This document shows positions 15,597 through 23,956 of a DNA stretch of 57,055 bases, in pieces. Source of the DNA: Oscillospiraceae bacterium (lineage in GTDB: Bacteria; Bacillota; Clostridia; Oscillospirales; CAG-272); assembly GCA_015063685.1 (NCBI GenBank), contig SVTR01000020.1, positions 1-57,055 of the forward strand. The letters run 5' to 3'. A program made the position numbers and the translations under genes. The notes beneath the pieces were generated by a model that was not told the origin of the DNA, ran no database searches, and was given only the letters and a program-made list of their open reading frames with translations. Position 1 is the stretch's first letter. Every line of letters starts with the position of its first letter.

Positions 15597-16091
15597 TTGC
15601 GTAAAATTTCAAAACATGTCAGGGGAGAAGCCATTCTTGGCGGGGCACTTCTCTTGCTGATCTCTTTTTCTGTCAAATGCGCTACGATATCTCCCTACGT
15701 CCTTTTGCATCGTACAGAAACACTTATCATTTTACCCCCCCTTTGGATCATGGGATTTTTTTGGTTTCTTGCTTATTTTTTTCTTGGAAGTGCCGGAGGA
15801 CATTTGCTTTTTTTGCAGGTTTCTTCGTCGGAGCTTCGGGTGAGCAAATATAAGGGGGGAATGTTTTATATTCTCTGGCTGGTATTGTCTTATGTGTGGT
15901 ATGTTTTATTATTTACCTGTGAAGCTTTTCTTGTTTCTTGGATCATATTGGCGCTTGCACTGTGTTGCGCGGGTGTGACGATTTTTTCCTGGCTTTCACT
16001 ATCCAAAGGATGTGCGGTCGTGCTCGTCGGCGTCTTTCTGGGCCATTTGCTTCTTTTCTTGCTCCAAATGGCAGCCATGCTGAGTATCTGA
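15597..16091 (+). CDS. TspO/MBR-like membrane protein (tentative)
   Basis: Hydrophobic protein of about 164 residues with five likely membrane segments, the number found in TspO. The pattern PPLWIMGFFWFLAYFFLGSA and the later MFYILWLVLSYVWYVLLF resemble the PPxWxxxxxWxxLYxxMG and LxLxxxWxxxFF signatures of TspO/MBR, but the tail lacks the usual PY motif, so this is a guess. The TTG at 15597 lies 8 bases past GGAGGG; TTG 15591 and ATG 15579 are other in-frame choices. The base composition is more AT-rich than that of the suf genes. Confidence 0.5.
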   Translation: MRKISKHVRGEAILGGALLLLISFSVKCATISPYVLLHRTETLIILPPLWIMGFFWFLAYFFLGSAGGHLLFLQVSSSELRVSKYKGGMFYILWLVLSYVWYVLLFTCEAFLVSWIILALALCCAGVTIFSWLSLSKGCAVVLVGVFLGHLLLFLLQMAAMLSI

Positions 16092-16146
16092 AGGCTCGAA
16101 AAGAAATTATGAAGCGTTTTTAATGTAAAAAATTCCCATAGAACAG

Positions 16147-16175
16147 TTGACATTTATCAAAAAATATAGTATAAT
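16147..16175 (+). promoter_or_regulatory. Consensus promoter of the lipoprotein gene
   Basis: TTGACA (16147-16152), 17-base spacer, TATAAT (16170-16175), a perfect sigma-A promoter 31 bases ahead of the ATG. Confidence 0.88.
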
Positions 16176-16206
16176 ATACCCATCATAACTATTATGGAGG
16201 GAAATT

Positions 16207-16623
16207 ATGAAATTTTCTAAGCTTTTGGCAGTAATTCTTGCGGTTTGCCTGCTGGGTACCATGATGATCGCTTGTAACAATGGCGGCGACGGTGAGGAGA
16301 CCTCCGGTGAGGCCGCTTCTGCCGTTACCATTTCTGTAACTCTGATCGTTAAGAACGGTACCGCTGAGGTCGATAACGAGGCTGTTTCCTATACCGGAAC
16401 CAACCCTACCCTGGGCGAGATCATTGGTAACTACTGCGCAGCTAACGATTATCCTGAGGCTTTTGACGAGCAGGGTCTGCTTGCTACCATCGGCGATCTC
16501 ACCAAGGGTGACGGTAAGACCTGGAGTGCTTACTACGAGTCCAAGGGTAAGACCGAAGCATTTGATTCCATCAAGGACCAGGTCGTTGCTGACAGTGACA
16601 GGATCGTTCTTCAGCTTGACTGA
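16207..16623 (+). CDS. Small lipoprotein with a DUF4430-like domain
   Basis: Protein of 138 residues. The N-terminus is a lipoprotein signal (MKFSKLLAVILAVCLLG) with the lipobox MIAC, Cys at about 23, followed by a short Gly/Glu/Ser linker. The remainder (VTISVTLIVKNGT, PTLGEIIGNY, GKTWSAYYESKGK, DSDRIVLQL) fits DUF4430, a fold related to the C-terminal domain of transcobalamin, seen in surface cobalamin- or ligand-binding proteins. It is anchored outside the cell membrane. The ribosome site GGAGG is strong. It stands alone between a perfect promoter and a terminator, so it may be abundant. The ligand is unknown. Confidence 0.8.
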   Translation: MKFSKLLAVILAVCLLGTMMIACNNGGDGEETSGEAASAVTISVTLIVKNGTAEVDNEAVSYTGTNPTLGEIIGNYCAANDYPEAFDEQGLLATIGDLTKGDGKTWSAYYESKGKTEAFDSIKDQVVADSDRIVLQLD

Positions 16624-16638
16624 TTACGCGATGATAAG

Positions 16639-16672
16639 AAAAAAGGGTGATTTTCACCCTTTTTTCTTTTTT
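16639..16672 (+). terminator. Terminator after the lipoprotein gene
   Basis: AAAAGGGTGA and TCACCCTTTT form a 10-bp stem with a TTT loop, followed by TTCTTTTTT. Confidence 0.9.
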
Positions 16673-16724
16673 AAGTGCTAATTTGATTAAACGAAACAGA
16701 TGAGGAAACTCAACTGATGGTATG

Positions 16725-16753
16725 TTGAAAAAATGGATGAAATGCGTTATAAT
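16725..16753 (+). promoter_or_regulatory. Promoter of the XRE-ABC exporter locus
   Basis: TTGAAA (16725-16730), 17-base spacer, TATAAT (16748-16753), about 57 bases ahead of the XRE gene. No second promoter was seen ahead of the first ABC gene. Confidence 0.8.
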
Positions 16754-16809
16754 GGTGGGGAAGCTTGTTTATATGTCAAGATAGCCCGCAATGGGAGAAA
16801 GGACAGGTT

Positions 16810-17238
16810 ATGAATTACGATTTTTCAAATATGGGGGACAACATCTCCAAGCTCCGCAGACGCATCGGCATGACCCAGGAAATGTTAGCGTACCGCTTGG
16901 GAGTTTCCGCGCAGGCTGTCTCAAAATGGGAACGTCAATTGTCTTGTCCCGATGTGTCGCTTCTGCCAACCATGGCCGAGGTCTTTGGCGTCAGCATCGA
17001 CGAGCTGTTTATGACCGGTGAAGCGAATCATTCTTGTCAGTATATGGAGGATCTCCCGTGGGAGGATGATGAGAAGCTCCGTATAGCTGTGTTTGACGGA
17101 AAAAGTCTGATCCTGAACGAGATCTATGAATGCCCTCGGGATCAGGACGCAGTGCTGCTGATCCATCATAGCGAGGAACGACGTACAACTCTGATGGAGC
17201 GGCACGTGAAGGGCAAAATCAAAACGCCCCCTGAATAG
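16810..17238 (+). CDS. XRE-family transcriptional regulator
   Basis: Protein of 142 residues with an N-terminal Cro/CI-type helix-turn-helix (NISKLRRRIGMTQEMLAYRL, then VSAQAVSKWERQLSCPD, residues about 9-65) and a C-terminal part without a known domain (LRIAVFDGKSLILNEIYEC). The ATG at 16810 gives the usual short lead before the HTH and follows ACAGG; the longer frame from 16765 has no ribosome site. It is 61 bases ahead of two ABC exporter genes, so it probably controls them, perhaps in response to a toxic compound. Confidence 0.85.
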   Translation: MNYDFSNMGDNISKLRRRIGMTQEMLAYRLGVSAQAVSKWERQLSCPDVSLLPTMAEVFGVSIDELFMTGEANHSCQYMEDLPWEDDEKLRIAVFDGKSLILNEIYECPRDQDAVLLIHHSEERRTTLMERHVKGKIKTPPE

Positions 17239-17299
17239 TTACCCAAGCATGGCAAAGGGCCAAACAAGGAATTCATCAAAGAAAGAGAGGTGAGCGATC

Positions 17300-19162
17300 A
17301 TGAGCCACAAAAATAAAAAGAATAAAGATAAAAAGAAACAAGAGCCTAAGCTCAAGCTTCGGCGCGTGATCAGCAATAACCTCTATATGCTTCGGATCAT
17401 GCACGAGACGGCTCCCTGGTATATGCCTGTGGACTTTATCCTGACACTGGCGTTCTCGGTAGCTGAATTTTTCAGCGGCGCCTTCATGCTGAAGGTGATC
17501 GTTGACGGGCTGGATGAGCAAGGTGCATCTGCAGGATGGCTGTTTCTTTTCGTGGGTCTCTTGTTTTTGATCCATCTTGGACTTAATATCTTCCAAAACT
17601 ACTTTTTTAACGTGCTGTCCGTTCCCATGACTGTCAGCATCAATACCAAGATCAAAACGCAAATGTTTGCCAAGATGCGTTCGGTAGAGTTATCCTGCTA
17701 TGAGGACCCTGCTTTTTACGAAAAATACGTCAAAGCGATGGCCGAGTCTACAAACCGCGCGTTCAGTGTTCTCTATGATTTTGAAAATCTCATGAACCAG
17801 CTTTTTTCCTTGGTGGCTAATGCTATTCTGCTTTGTACCATCGATCCTTTTTTGATGATCTTTGCTCTTATTCCGTTTTTCGTGGGCTTTCTGGGGAAGA
17901 AGAGAAACAAGTTGGGCTTTGATGAAAACAATGAACGCAGTAAGATCGTTTGGCATGGTGACTACATAAAAAGGTGCTTTTATCTGACGGATTTTGCCAA
18001 AGAAATGCGTCTGACCAATATGCAGGAAAAGATGCTTGCGGACTTCGATCAAAACCATAAGGATTTTGCCAAGCTGAAAAAGAAGTACGGTCTTAAGGTG
18101 GCCCTCCTTGAATATCTTATCCAGATCTCCCACGAGGTGCTGACCGTGTTAGGCGCCAGCCTGTACGCTGTGTATGCTGCTACCGTCAAAGGGAGCTTGT
18201 CCTTGGGCGATTGTGTGGTGGTACTGAATTCTATCGGATCTGTCTCCGGCTACCTGAGAAATGTGGTTGGAACGGTTACAAAATTTCACGATCATGGACT
18301 TTACATCGAAAATCTGCGAACCTTCCTTGAATACGAGCCTAAGATCAAAGCACGGCCTGACGGATATATTGCTCACGGTGGCATCGTTAATGTAAATCAT
18401 GTCAGCTATCGTTATATCGGTGCTGAGCAGGATGCTCTCTCCGACGTATCCATGACCATTTCTCCCGGTGAGAAAATTGCGCTGGTGGGACACAACGGCT
18501 CAGGAAAGTCAACCTTTGTGAAGCTGCTGCTACATTTGTATCAGCCCTCGGAGGGAAGCATCACCATGGACGGACACTCGGCAGATGATTACGAGTTGAA
18601 ATCCTGGCGCGCTTGCTTTGAAACGGTTTTTCAGGATTATCGCACCTTTGCTTTATCTGTGGGTGAAAATGTACTGCTTCGCCCTATGAGAGATGACGAG
18701 GATCGTGCCCGTGTTACAGAAGCTCTTCACCTGTCAGGTGCCTGGGAACGAGTAGAGAAGATGCCCAAGGGAATCGACACGGTGCTGACCAGAGAGTTTG
18801 ATGATAAAGGCGTGGTGCTCTCAGGAGGCGAAGCCCAAAAGGTAGTGCTGGCGCGTGTTTTCGCCAGCCGATCTCCTTATATCATTTTGGACGAGCCTTC
18901 CTCGGCCTTGGATCCTGTAGCGGAATATCGCGTCTTTGAAAATATTATGAAATACACAAAGGATCGCGGCTTGATTTTCATCTCCCATCGACTTTCATCT
19001 GCTGTTTTGGCCGACAGAGTCTACCTCTTTGAAAACGGCCGCATTGTGGAGAACGGCAGTCACGAGGAATTGATGGCTTTGAATGGCAAATATGCTGAAA
19101 TGTTTCATAAGCAGGCTGAAAATTATGTGTCTCAACCCCTGGACGAGGAGGTGAGCATATGA
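17300..19162 (+). CDS. ABC exporter half-transporter, first of a pair
   Basis: Protein of 620 residues: a Lys-rich N-terminus (HKNKKNKDKKKQEPKLKL), six membrane segments to about residue 330, and a nucleotide-binding domain with Walker A VGHNGSGKSTFVK (about 395), signature LSGGEAQKVVLAR (about 507), Walker B YIILDEPSSALDP (about 527) and FISHRL. The signature has Glu in place of the usual Gln. The gene overlaps the next exporter by 4 bases (ATGA), so the two probably form a heterodimer. The substrate may be a drug, peptide or lipid; no peptidase domain is present. Confidence 0.9.
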   Translation: MSHKNKKNKDKKKQEPKLKLRRVISNNLYMLRIMHETAPWYMPVDFILTLAFSVAEFFSGAFMLKVIVDGLDEQGASAGWLFLFVGLLFLIHLGLNIFQNYFFNVLSVPMTVSINTKIKTQMFAKMRSVELSCYEDPAFYEKYVKAMAESTNRAFSVLYDFENLMNQLFSLVANAILLCTIDPFLMIFALIPFFVGFLGKKRNKLGFDENNERSKIVWHGDYIKRCFYLTDFAKEMRLTNMQEKMLADFDQNHKDFAKLKKKYGLKVALLEYLIQISHEVLTVLGASLYAVYAATVKGSLSLGDCVVVLNSIGSVSGYLRNVVGTVTKFHDHGLYIENLRTFLEYEPKIKARPDGYIAHGGIVNVNHVSYRYIGAEQDALSDVSMTISPGEKIALVGHNGSGKSTFVKLLLHLYQPSEGSITMDGHSADDYELKSWRACFETVFQDYRTFALSVGENVLLRPMRDDEDRARVTEALHLSGAWERVEKMPKGIDTVLTREFDDKGVVLSGGEAQKVVLARVFASRSPYIILDEPSSALDPVAEYRVFENIMKYTKDRGLIFISHRLSSAVLADRVYLFENGRIVENGSHEELMALNGKYAEMFHKQAENYVSQPLDEEVSI

Positions 19163-21105
19163 AAAGAGAAAAAAACAAGCATGACAGTAAAAGGCGCGGA
19201 GCCAAAAACGTGCTGATCTATGATGCCAAGATCATCAAAAAGGTATGGACATTGGTTCCTTGCTTCATCATTTTTCTGGCGATCAATTCCATAGTTTGGG
19301 CTTTTATTGATAGCCTGGCCGTATATTTTAGAAATGAAATGTTCAATGCCTTGGATACAAGCGGTCAGTTTTGGGACGTTGCGCAGTACATCGTTGCTTT
19401 GGGTATATTCTATACCATCGTTTTCGTGCCACACCATTTGTATCATCAAGTGATCAATCCCATATTGGATAACAAATTACGGCATAAAATCCATGAAGAG
19501 CTTTACGTAAAGGCTCAGGCCATGGATATCGCGTGCTATGACGACCCGGATTTCTACAATCAGTTTGTCTGGGCCATGAATGAATCAGATCACCGCGCCA
19601 TTGCGGTTGTCGGACAGGTTTCAGCCGTGATCCATCGGTTGGGCGCTGTTTCGGCCATTACCGTGATTTTGATGGATATCAACATATGGGTGGGTATTCT
19701 CATGTTCTGCGGAGTGATCGCCACCATGATCGTCGATCAGTTTGGCAACCGCTTGTGGGTCAAGCAGTCTGAGGAATGCAATCCCCTGTGGCGCAAGAGC
19801 GATTATTATACCAGAACATTCTACCTTTCCGATTATGCCAAGGAAATGAGATCCGGCGAGGTCGCCGATATGATGTCCGAGCATTTCACTGAGAATATTG
19901 AGATCGTGAGAGATACGGAGCTTCGGTACGGAAAGAAATTTGCTTTTCTGTACGGCTTTTTGTGGAATCTTTTCCGCAGGGGAACATATTATGGCACCGT
20001 TCTGATCATGATCAATGAGCTGATGGCCGGCCGTGTACAGCTTGGTGGCTTTGCTGCTGCCGTATCAGCCGTTTGGATGCTGCAATATTCTATGGCCATG
20101 CTGGGCGATAATCTGATGGAGCTTCCCAAGCATGCGCTATACATCGAGAAATACTTCGCCTTTTTGGAGCATGAAAATACGCTACTCTCCGGTGGGGAAG
20201 AGGTGCCGCCCTTCGAATCATTGGTTTTGGAGAACGTCAGTTTTTCTTATGTTCCCATGTCAACGGACAAGGAAGTATCTCTGGCGGACGCAGTCAAAGC
20301 CTTTGAGCGTAAGCAAAGCGGTAAAAAGTCAGATAATGCGGAAACTCAAATCGAAAAAGCAAAGCCTGTGGAGGTGCTGAAAAACGTAAATCTCAGTATC
20401 CGTCGCGGAGAAAAAACGGCGATCGTCGGTTATAACGGGGCGGGGAAAACCACCCTGATTAAGCTGATCATGCGCCTATATGACCCTACGGAGGGACGCA
20501 TTCTCTACAACGGACGTGATATCCGAGAATACGATATTGAATCCTATCGACAAAGGATCGGCGCCGTGTTCCAGGATTATCGCCTGTTTTGCGCGACGTT
20601 GGCCGAGAATGTTGTGGGCGGTCTCTACGAGCATGATGACGATCGTGATGAAAAGGTTAAGGAGGCTTTGAAAAACGCTACCTTTGGTGATCGTTTGGAA
20701 ACACTTCCCAAGGGACTTGATACCGCGCTTGCCAAGGATTTGGATGAGCAAGGCGTCAACTTGTCCGGTGGAGAAGCCCAAAAGGTTGCTATTGCCCGCA
20801 TTTTTGTTCGTCCTTATGAGCTTATCATCATGGATGAGCCTTCCTCCGCCTTGGATCCTATGGCTGAGTATGAACTGAATCACTCGATTTTGCATGCGGC
20901 AGATAGCCAGGAGCGAACGGTCATCTTTATTTCTCACCGACTTTCCACCACGCGATTCGCAGACACCATTTATTTGTTTGCGGATGGCAAATTGTGCGAG
21001 CAAGGATCCCATGACGAGCTGATCCTGATGAACGGTAAATATGCTGAGATGTTTAACATGCAAGCCGAAAAATATCGTATGGGTGAGCAGGCATCCGGCA
21101 CATAA
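19159..21105 (+). CDS. ABC exporter half-transporter, second of a pair
   Basis: Protein of 648 residues with the same layout as its neighbour: six membrane segments, then Walker A VGYNGAGKTTLIK (about 420), signature LSGGEAQKVAIAR (about 534), Walker B LIIMDEPSSALDP and FISHRLSTTRF. An unusual charged stretch of about 35 residues (STDKEVSLADAVKAFERKQS onward) interrupts the first beta sheet of the nucleotide-binding domain, between SFSYVP and VLKNVNL. Both halves keep the Walker B Glu, so both ATP sites could be active. Four-base overlap with the first exporter gene. Confidence 0.9.
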   Translation: MKREKNKHDSKRRGAKNVLIYDAKIIKKVWTLVPCFIIFLAINSIVWAFIDSLAVYFRNEMFNALDTSGQFWDVAQYIVALGIFYTIVFVPHHLYHQVINPILDNKLRHKIHEELYVKAQAMDIACYDDPDFYNQFVWAMNESDHRAIAVVGQVSAVIHRLGAVSAITVILMDINIWVGILMFCGVIATMIVDQFGNRLWVKQSEECNPLWRKSDYYTRTFYLSDYAKEMRSGEVADMMSEHFTENIEIVRDTELRYGKKFAFLYGFLWNLFRRGTYYGTVLIMINELMAGRVQLGGFAAAVSAVWMLQYSMAMLGDNLMELPKHALYIEKYFAFLEHENTLLSGGEEVPPFESLVLENVSFSYVPMSTDKEVSLADAVKAFERKQSGKKSDNAETQIEKAKPVEVLKNVNLSIRRGEKTAIVGYNGAGKTTLIKLIMRLYDPTEGRILYNGRDIREYDIESYRQRIGAVFQDYRLFCATLAENVVGGLYEHDDDRDEKVKEALKNATFGDRLETLPKGLDTALAKDLDEQGVNLSGGEAQKVAIARIFVRPYELIIMDEPSSALDPMAEYELNHSILHAADSQERTVIFISHRLSTTRFADTIYLFADGKLCEQGSHDELILMNGKYAEMFNMQAEKYRMGEQASGT

Positions 21106-21110
21106 AAAGA

Positions 21111-21143
21111 AGAGCATACGACCCAACGGTCGTATGCTCTTTG
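21111..21143. terminator. Bidirectional terminator between the ABC genes and rpe
   Basis: AGAGCATACGACC and GGTCGTATGCTCT form a perfect 13-bp stem with a CAAC loop. It is 6 bases past the exporter stop on the plus strand and 5 bases past the rpe stop on the minus strand. Confidence 0.85.
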
Positions 21144-21144
21144 A

Positions 21145-21816
21145 TTATCCAAGAAAAGGATGTTCTTTGGCGGCCAGGCGCATTTGATGTACGATAGTCT
21201 TGGGCTTTTTGCTTTTAAACAGGGAAGAACCCGCGACCAAAATGTTGGCTCCTGCCTCGGTGCAATGGATCGCGTTGTCTCCATTAATGCCGCCATCAAC
21301 CTCAATGTTCAGATCAATACCACGAGCCAATGCCTCGCGCCGTAGGATACGAACCTTGTCAAGACATTCGTGGATCAACGACTGACCGCCGAATCCGGGC
21401 TCAACGGTCATGACAAGGATCATGTCAGCCACCCCGATGAAGGGAATAACCGCTTCGGCAGGTGTCTTGGGAGAGATGGCGATACCGCAGGGGATATGTT
21501 TGGATTTGATCTCATTCATGATCTCCATGGGACGGTCTGAGCACTCATAATGGAAGGTAATGATATCAGCACCGGCCTTAATGAAGCTATCAACATATTT
21601 AAGGGGATCAGAGATCATCAGATGTACGTCAAAAATCAGCTGGGTATGCTTTCGTATGGAAGAAATCAATCCGGCACCATAACTGATATTGGGCACAAAA
21701 TGGCCGTCCATAATATCGAGATGCAGGTAGTTGGCACCTGCCTCCTCCATGCGCTTGATCTCGTTTTTCAGGTCGGCAAAATCAGCGGCCAAAAGGGAAG
21801 GAGCAATATAAAACAT
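21145..21816 (-). CDS. rpe: Ribulose-phosphate 3-epimerase
   Basis: TIM-barrel epimerase of 223 residues in the pentose phosphate pathway. Key motifs are IAPSLLAADFADL, LHLDIMDGHFVPNISYG (metal and catalytic Asp), DVHLMISDP, ITFHYE, VEPGFGGQSLI and the catalytic Asp in NIEVDGGIN, then VAGSSLF. Metal ligands His, Asp and His are all in place. About 200 bases separate it from the next upstream gene ispF. Confidence 0.97.
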   Translation of the reverse strand: MFYIAPSLLAADFADLKNEIKRMEEAGANYLHLDIMDGHFVPNISYGAGLISSIRKHTQLIFDVHLMISDPLKYVDSFIKAGADIITFHYECSDRPMEIMNEIKSKHIPCGIAISPKTPAEAVIPFIGVADMILVMTVEPGFGGQSLIHECLDKVRILRREALARGIDLNIEVDGGINGDNAIHCTEAGANILVAGSSLFKSKKPKTIVHQMRLAAKEHPFLG

Positions 21817-21864
21817 GGCGATACCGTCCTTTCACTTGAAACTATACGATGGCAACAAAGGAAA

Positions 21865-21896
21865 GAATTTGTCATATAATGGGGTGTGACAAATTC
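21865..21896. promoter_or_regulatory. Perfect 10-bp inverted repeat around a TATAAT
   Basis: GAATTTGTCA (21865-21874) and TGACAAATTC (21887-21896) are exact reverse complements around 12 bases that contain TATAAT on the plus strand. It lies about 50 bases ahead of the rpe start, so it may be an operator for rpe or a stem in its leader. No convincing -35 pairs with the TATAAT. The rest of the 21817-22015 gap holds a hairpin GGGCATCC/GGATGCCC (21974-21992) with a short T run. Confidence 0.5.
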
Positions 21897-22015
21897 GTGC
21901 TCCCCGACACACGGGGAAGTGAAAAAGTGGGATGTTGGATGATGCGTGTGTGGTGGGTACTGTCAGGGGCATCCTCAGGATGCCCTTTTGACTTGCAGAG
22001 TTTTTAGAGATTCCC

Positions 22016-22483
22016 TTATATCAAGAGACAAACGGCGTGTGCGGCCATGCCGTCGCCGCTTCCCGTGAAGCCTAAATGCTCCTCGGTGGTTGCCTTGACA
22101 TTCACTTGCTCCAATGATACGTTCAACACGCGGGCAATATTCTCTTTCATTTGGGGAATATGCGGAGCCAACTTGGGTGACTGAGCCAAAACGGTGGCAT
22201 CCAGATTACCTAAAGCATAGCCTTTTTCTCTCATAAGCTCTGCTACGCGAGCCAAAAGAACCATGCTATTTGCTCCCTTGTAGGCGGGATCCTTGTCGGG
22301 GAAAAGCTGACCAATGTCGGGGGCGCCCATGGCACCCAGCAAGGCATCCATGACAGCGTGAACCAGCACATCAGCATCGGAATGTCCTAACAGACCTTTT
22401 CCGTAAGGGATATCCACTCCGCCGAGAATCAGCCTTCTGCCTTCCACAAGGCGGTGAACGTCATAACCGTGACCGATTCTCAT
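22016..22483 (-). CDS. ispF: 2-C-methyl-D-erythritol 2,4-cyclodiphosphate synthase
   Basis: Zinc enzyme of 155 residues of the MEP isoprenoid pathway. It starts [11 protein letters not shown] with zinc ligands Asp and His, then [32 protein letters not shown], and [17 protein letters not shown] at the C-terminus. It overlaps the end of ispD by 4 bases, so the two are translated together. They are separate genes here, not an IspDF fusion. Confidence 0.97.
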   Translation of the reverse strand: MRIGHGYDVHRLVEGRRLILGGVDIPYGKGLLGHSDADVLVHAVMDALLGAMGAPDIGQLFPDKDPAYKGANSMVLLARVAELMREKGYALGNLDATVLAQSPKLAPHIPQMKENIARVLNVSLEQVNVKATTEEHLGFTGSGDGMAAHAVCLLI

Positions 22484-23316
22484 GCCTTGTCCTCCCAGAC
22501 TCTTGAGGCCTTTTTGGCGGCTTCTGCTTCGGCTTCCTTGCGTGCGGCCAGTACTGCCCGTGCAAGGATCAGATCCGAGGGCTCGGTGATCTTGATGTTT
22601 TCACGACTGCATGCAACCATCTTGACAGGCACGCGGATATGCTCCGCCATCTGGTTGTCATCTGTCGCGTCAAACTTCTCGTCACGGCAAACATAAGCAG
22701 CAGCGCGGTACAGATCGATTTGAAATACCTGCGGCGTCTGGGCAAGCCAAACAAGATTTCTCTCGGGAGTATAGTCGATAAAAGCTGATTTGTCGGCAAC
22801 CTTTACGGTGTCATAGGCTTTTACGCCCGCCGAAGCAGCTCCCCACTGGTAAGCGGCGTGAATGACCCGACTGATTTCCTCGGGAGTGATCAGACAGCGG
22901 GCGGCATCAGCCACGGCAATGTACTTGCACCGCTTGTCTACCTCGTCAGAGCCGAATCTGGCGGATTCCTGACGGGTCTCGCCGCCCTTGACCACCTTCG
23001 TGAGCTTGGTGATGCCGTAAACGTCCTTCATGTTGTCGTACAGAGGAATTTCGTCTTCTTTGGCCACCACGATGATCTCGTGAACACAGTCCACAGCCTC
23101 GTAAGCCTGTAGCGTGCGTACCACCACGGGCAGGCCGTCCAGCTCGATGAACTGCTTGGAGTTACCCCCGCCCATGCGGGTGGAGCTGCCTGCGGCACAG
23201 ATCACCACGGAGGTGAAATTCTTGGGATGAGGCTTGCCGGCAATGGCGCGGAGTACGCCCGCGATCTTGGAGGGCGTATCGCTTTTCTTGTTTTTCTTTT
23301 CGCTCTTGTCACTCAT
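22480..23316 (-). CDS. ispD: 2-C-methyl-D-erythritol 4-phosphate cytidylyltransferase
   Basis: Nucleotidyltransferase of 278 residues. The CTP-binding motif is [12 protein letters not shown] with a downstream Lys ([10 protein letters not shown]), followed by [28 protein letters not shown] and TPQVF. It has a Lys-rich N-terminal extension of about 34 residues and an Ala/Glu/Lys-rich tail. The ATG at 23316 was chosen for its AAAGGAG ribosome site; the frame stays open to 23394. Next gene ispF overlaps by 4 bases. Confidence 0.94.
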   Translation of the reverse strand: MSDKSEKKNKKSDTPSKIAGVLRAIAGKPHPKNFTSVVICAAGSSTRMGGGNSKQFIELDGLPVVVRTLQAYEAVDCVHEIIVVAKEDEIPLYDNMKDVYGITKLTKVVKGGETRQESARFGSDEVDKRCKYIAVADAARCLITPEEISRVIHAAYQWGAASAGVKAYDTVKVADKSAFIDYTPERNLVWLAQTPQVFQIDLYRAAAYVCRDEKFDATDDNQMAEHIRVPVKMVACSRENIKITEPSDLILARAVLAARKEAEAEAAKKASRVWEDKA

Positions 23317-23404
23317 GGCGGGACTCCTTTGCTTTTTGTTTGATCGAGAATAAACGGTAACCCATCTCTGTGGGGGATTTGATCTCTTGGTCAATTTTTT
23401 GCTT

Positions 23405-23460
23405 TTTAAAAGTTTTTGGAGGTCAAGGAACCTTTTTTCAAAAAGGTTCCTTGCGTACTC
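23405..23460. repeat. Dispersed hairpin-rich repeat, copy 2 (inverted)
   Basis: The reverse complement begins GAGTACGCAAGG and ends CCTCCAAAAACTTTTA, like the first 78 bases of the window, but holds a different inner hairpin (AAGGAACCTTTTT/AAAAAGGTTCCTT). It lies between rpiB and ispD. Confidence 0.75.
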
Positions 23461-23471
23461 TCAGTTCTCTT

Positions 23472-23915
23472 TTAATCCAAAGAATTCAGCGCGTCCACTC
23501 TCACCTGATGGCGGCCACCCAAAAATTCGGTGTCCACGAACAGATCCACCATATCGCAGGCGAGACCGTAGCCGATAACGCGCTCACCGAGGCACAGCAC
23601 GTTGGCATCATTGTGGAGACGGGTCATACGAGCCGAAAAGGTGTTTTCGCAAGCGGCGGCACGAATGCCCGTGTGCTTGTTGGCGGCTATGGACATACCA
23701 ATGCCTGTTCCGCAAACGAGAATGCCCAAATCAGCCTTTCCGTTTCTCACCGCCTCACAGACAGCGTGAGCAAAATCAACGTAATTGCAGGACTCGGCGG
23801 TGTGGGTACCCACGTCGATGACATCAAAGCCTCGTTCCTGCAGATGAGCAGCAACCTTCTGCTTGAGGATTAGACCCGCGTGGTCACAGCCAATCACAAT
23901 GCTCTTGTTTTCCAT
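23472..23915 (-). CDS. rpiB: Ribose-5-phosphate isomerase B / LacAB-family isomerase
   Basis: Protein of about 147 residues that interconverts ribose and ribulose 5-phosphate. Typical motifs are VIGCDHAGLILKQKV, DVGTHTAESCNYVDFA, GILVCGTGIGMSIAANK with the catalytic Cys, and AARMTRLHNDANVLCLGER-like residues near 100-120. The ATG at 23915 has AAGGA 9 bases upstream; the ATG at 23924 directly abuts that site. RpiB and Rpe sit in the same region, together covering the non-oxidative pentose branch. Confidence 0.94.
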   Translation of the reverse strand: MENKSIVIGCDHAGLILKQKVAAHLQERGFDVIDVGTHTAESCNYVDFAHAVCEAVRNGKADLGILVCGTGIGMSIAANKHTGIRAAACENTFSARMTRLHNDANVLCLGERVIGYGLACDMVDLFVDTEFLGGRHQVRVDALNSLD

Positions 23916-23956
23916 GTCAGCCATTCCTTTTTAATCAATATTTGTCAAGCCGCGGG

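Noticed and set aside
17300..21105. Bacteriocin export locus with a precursor peptide
   Set aside because: No small Gly-Gly leader peptide gene or C39 peptidase domain was seen near the ABC pair.
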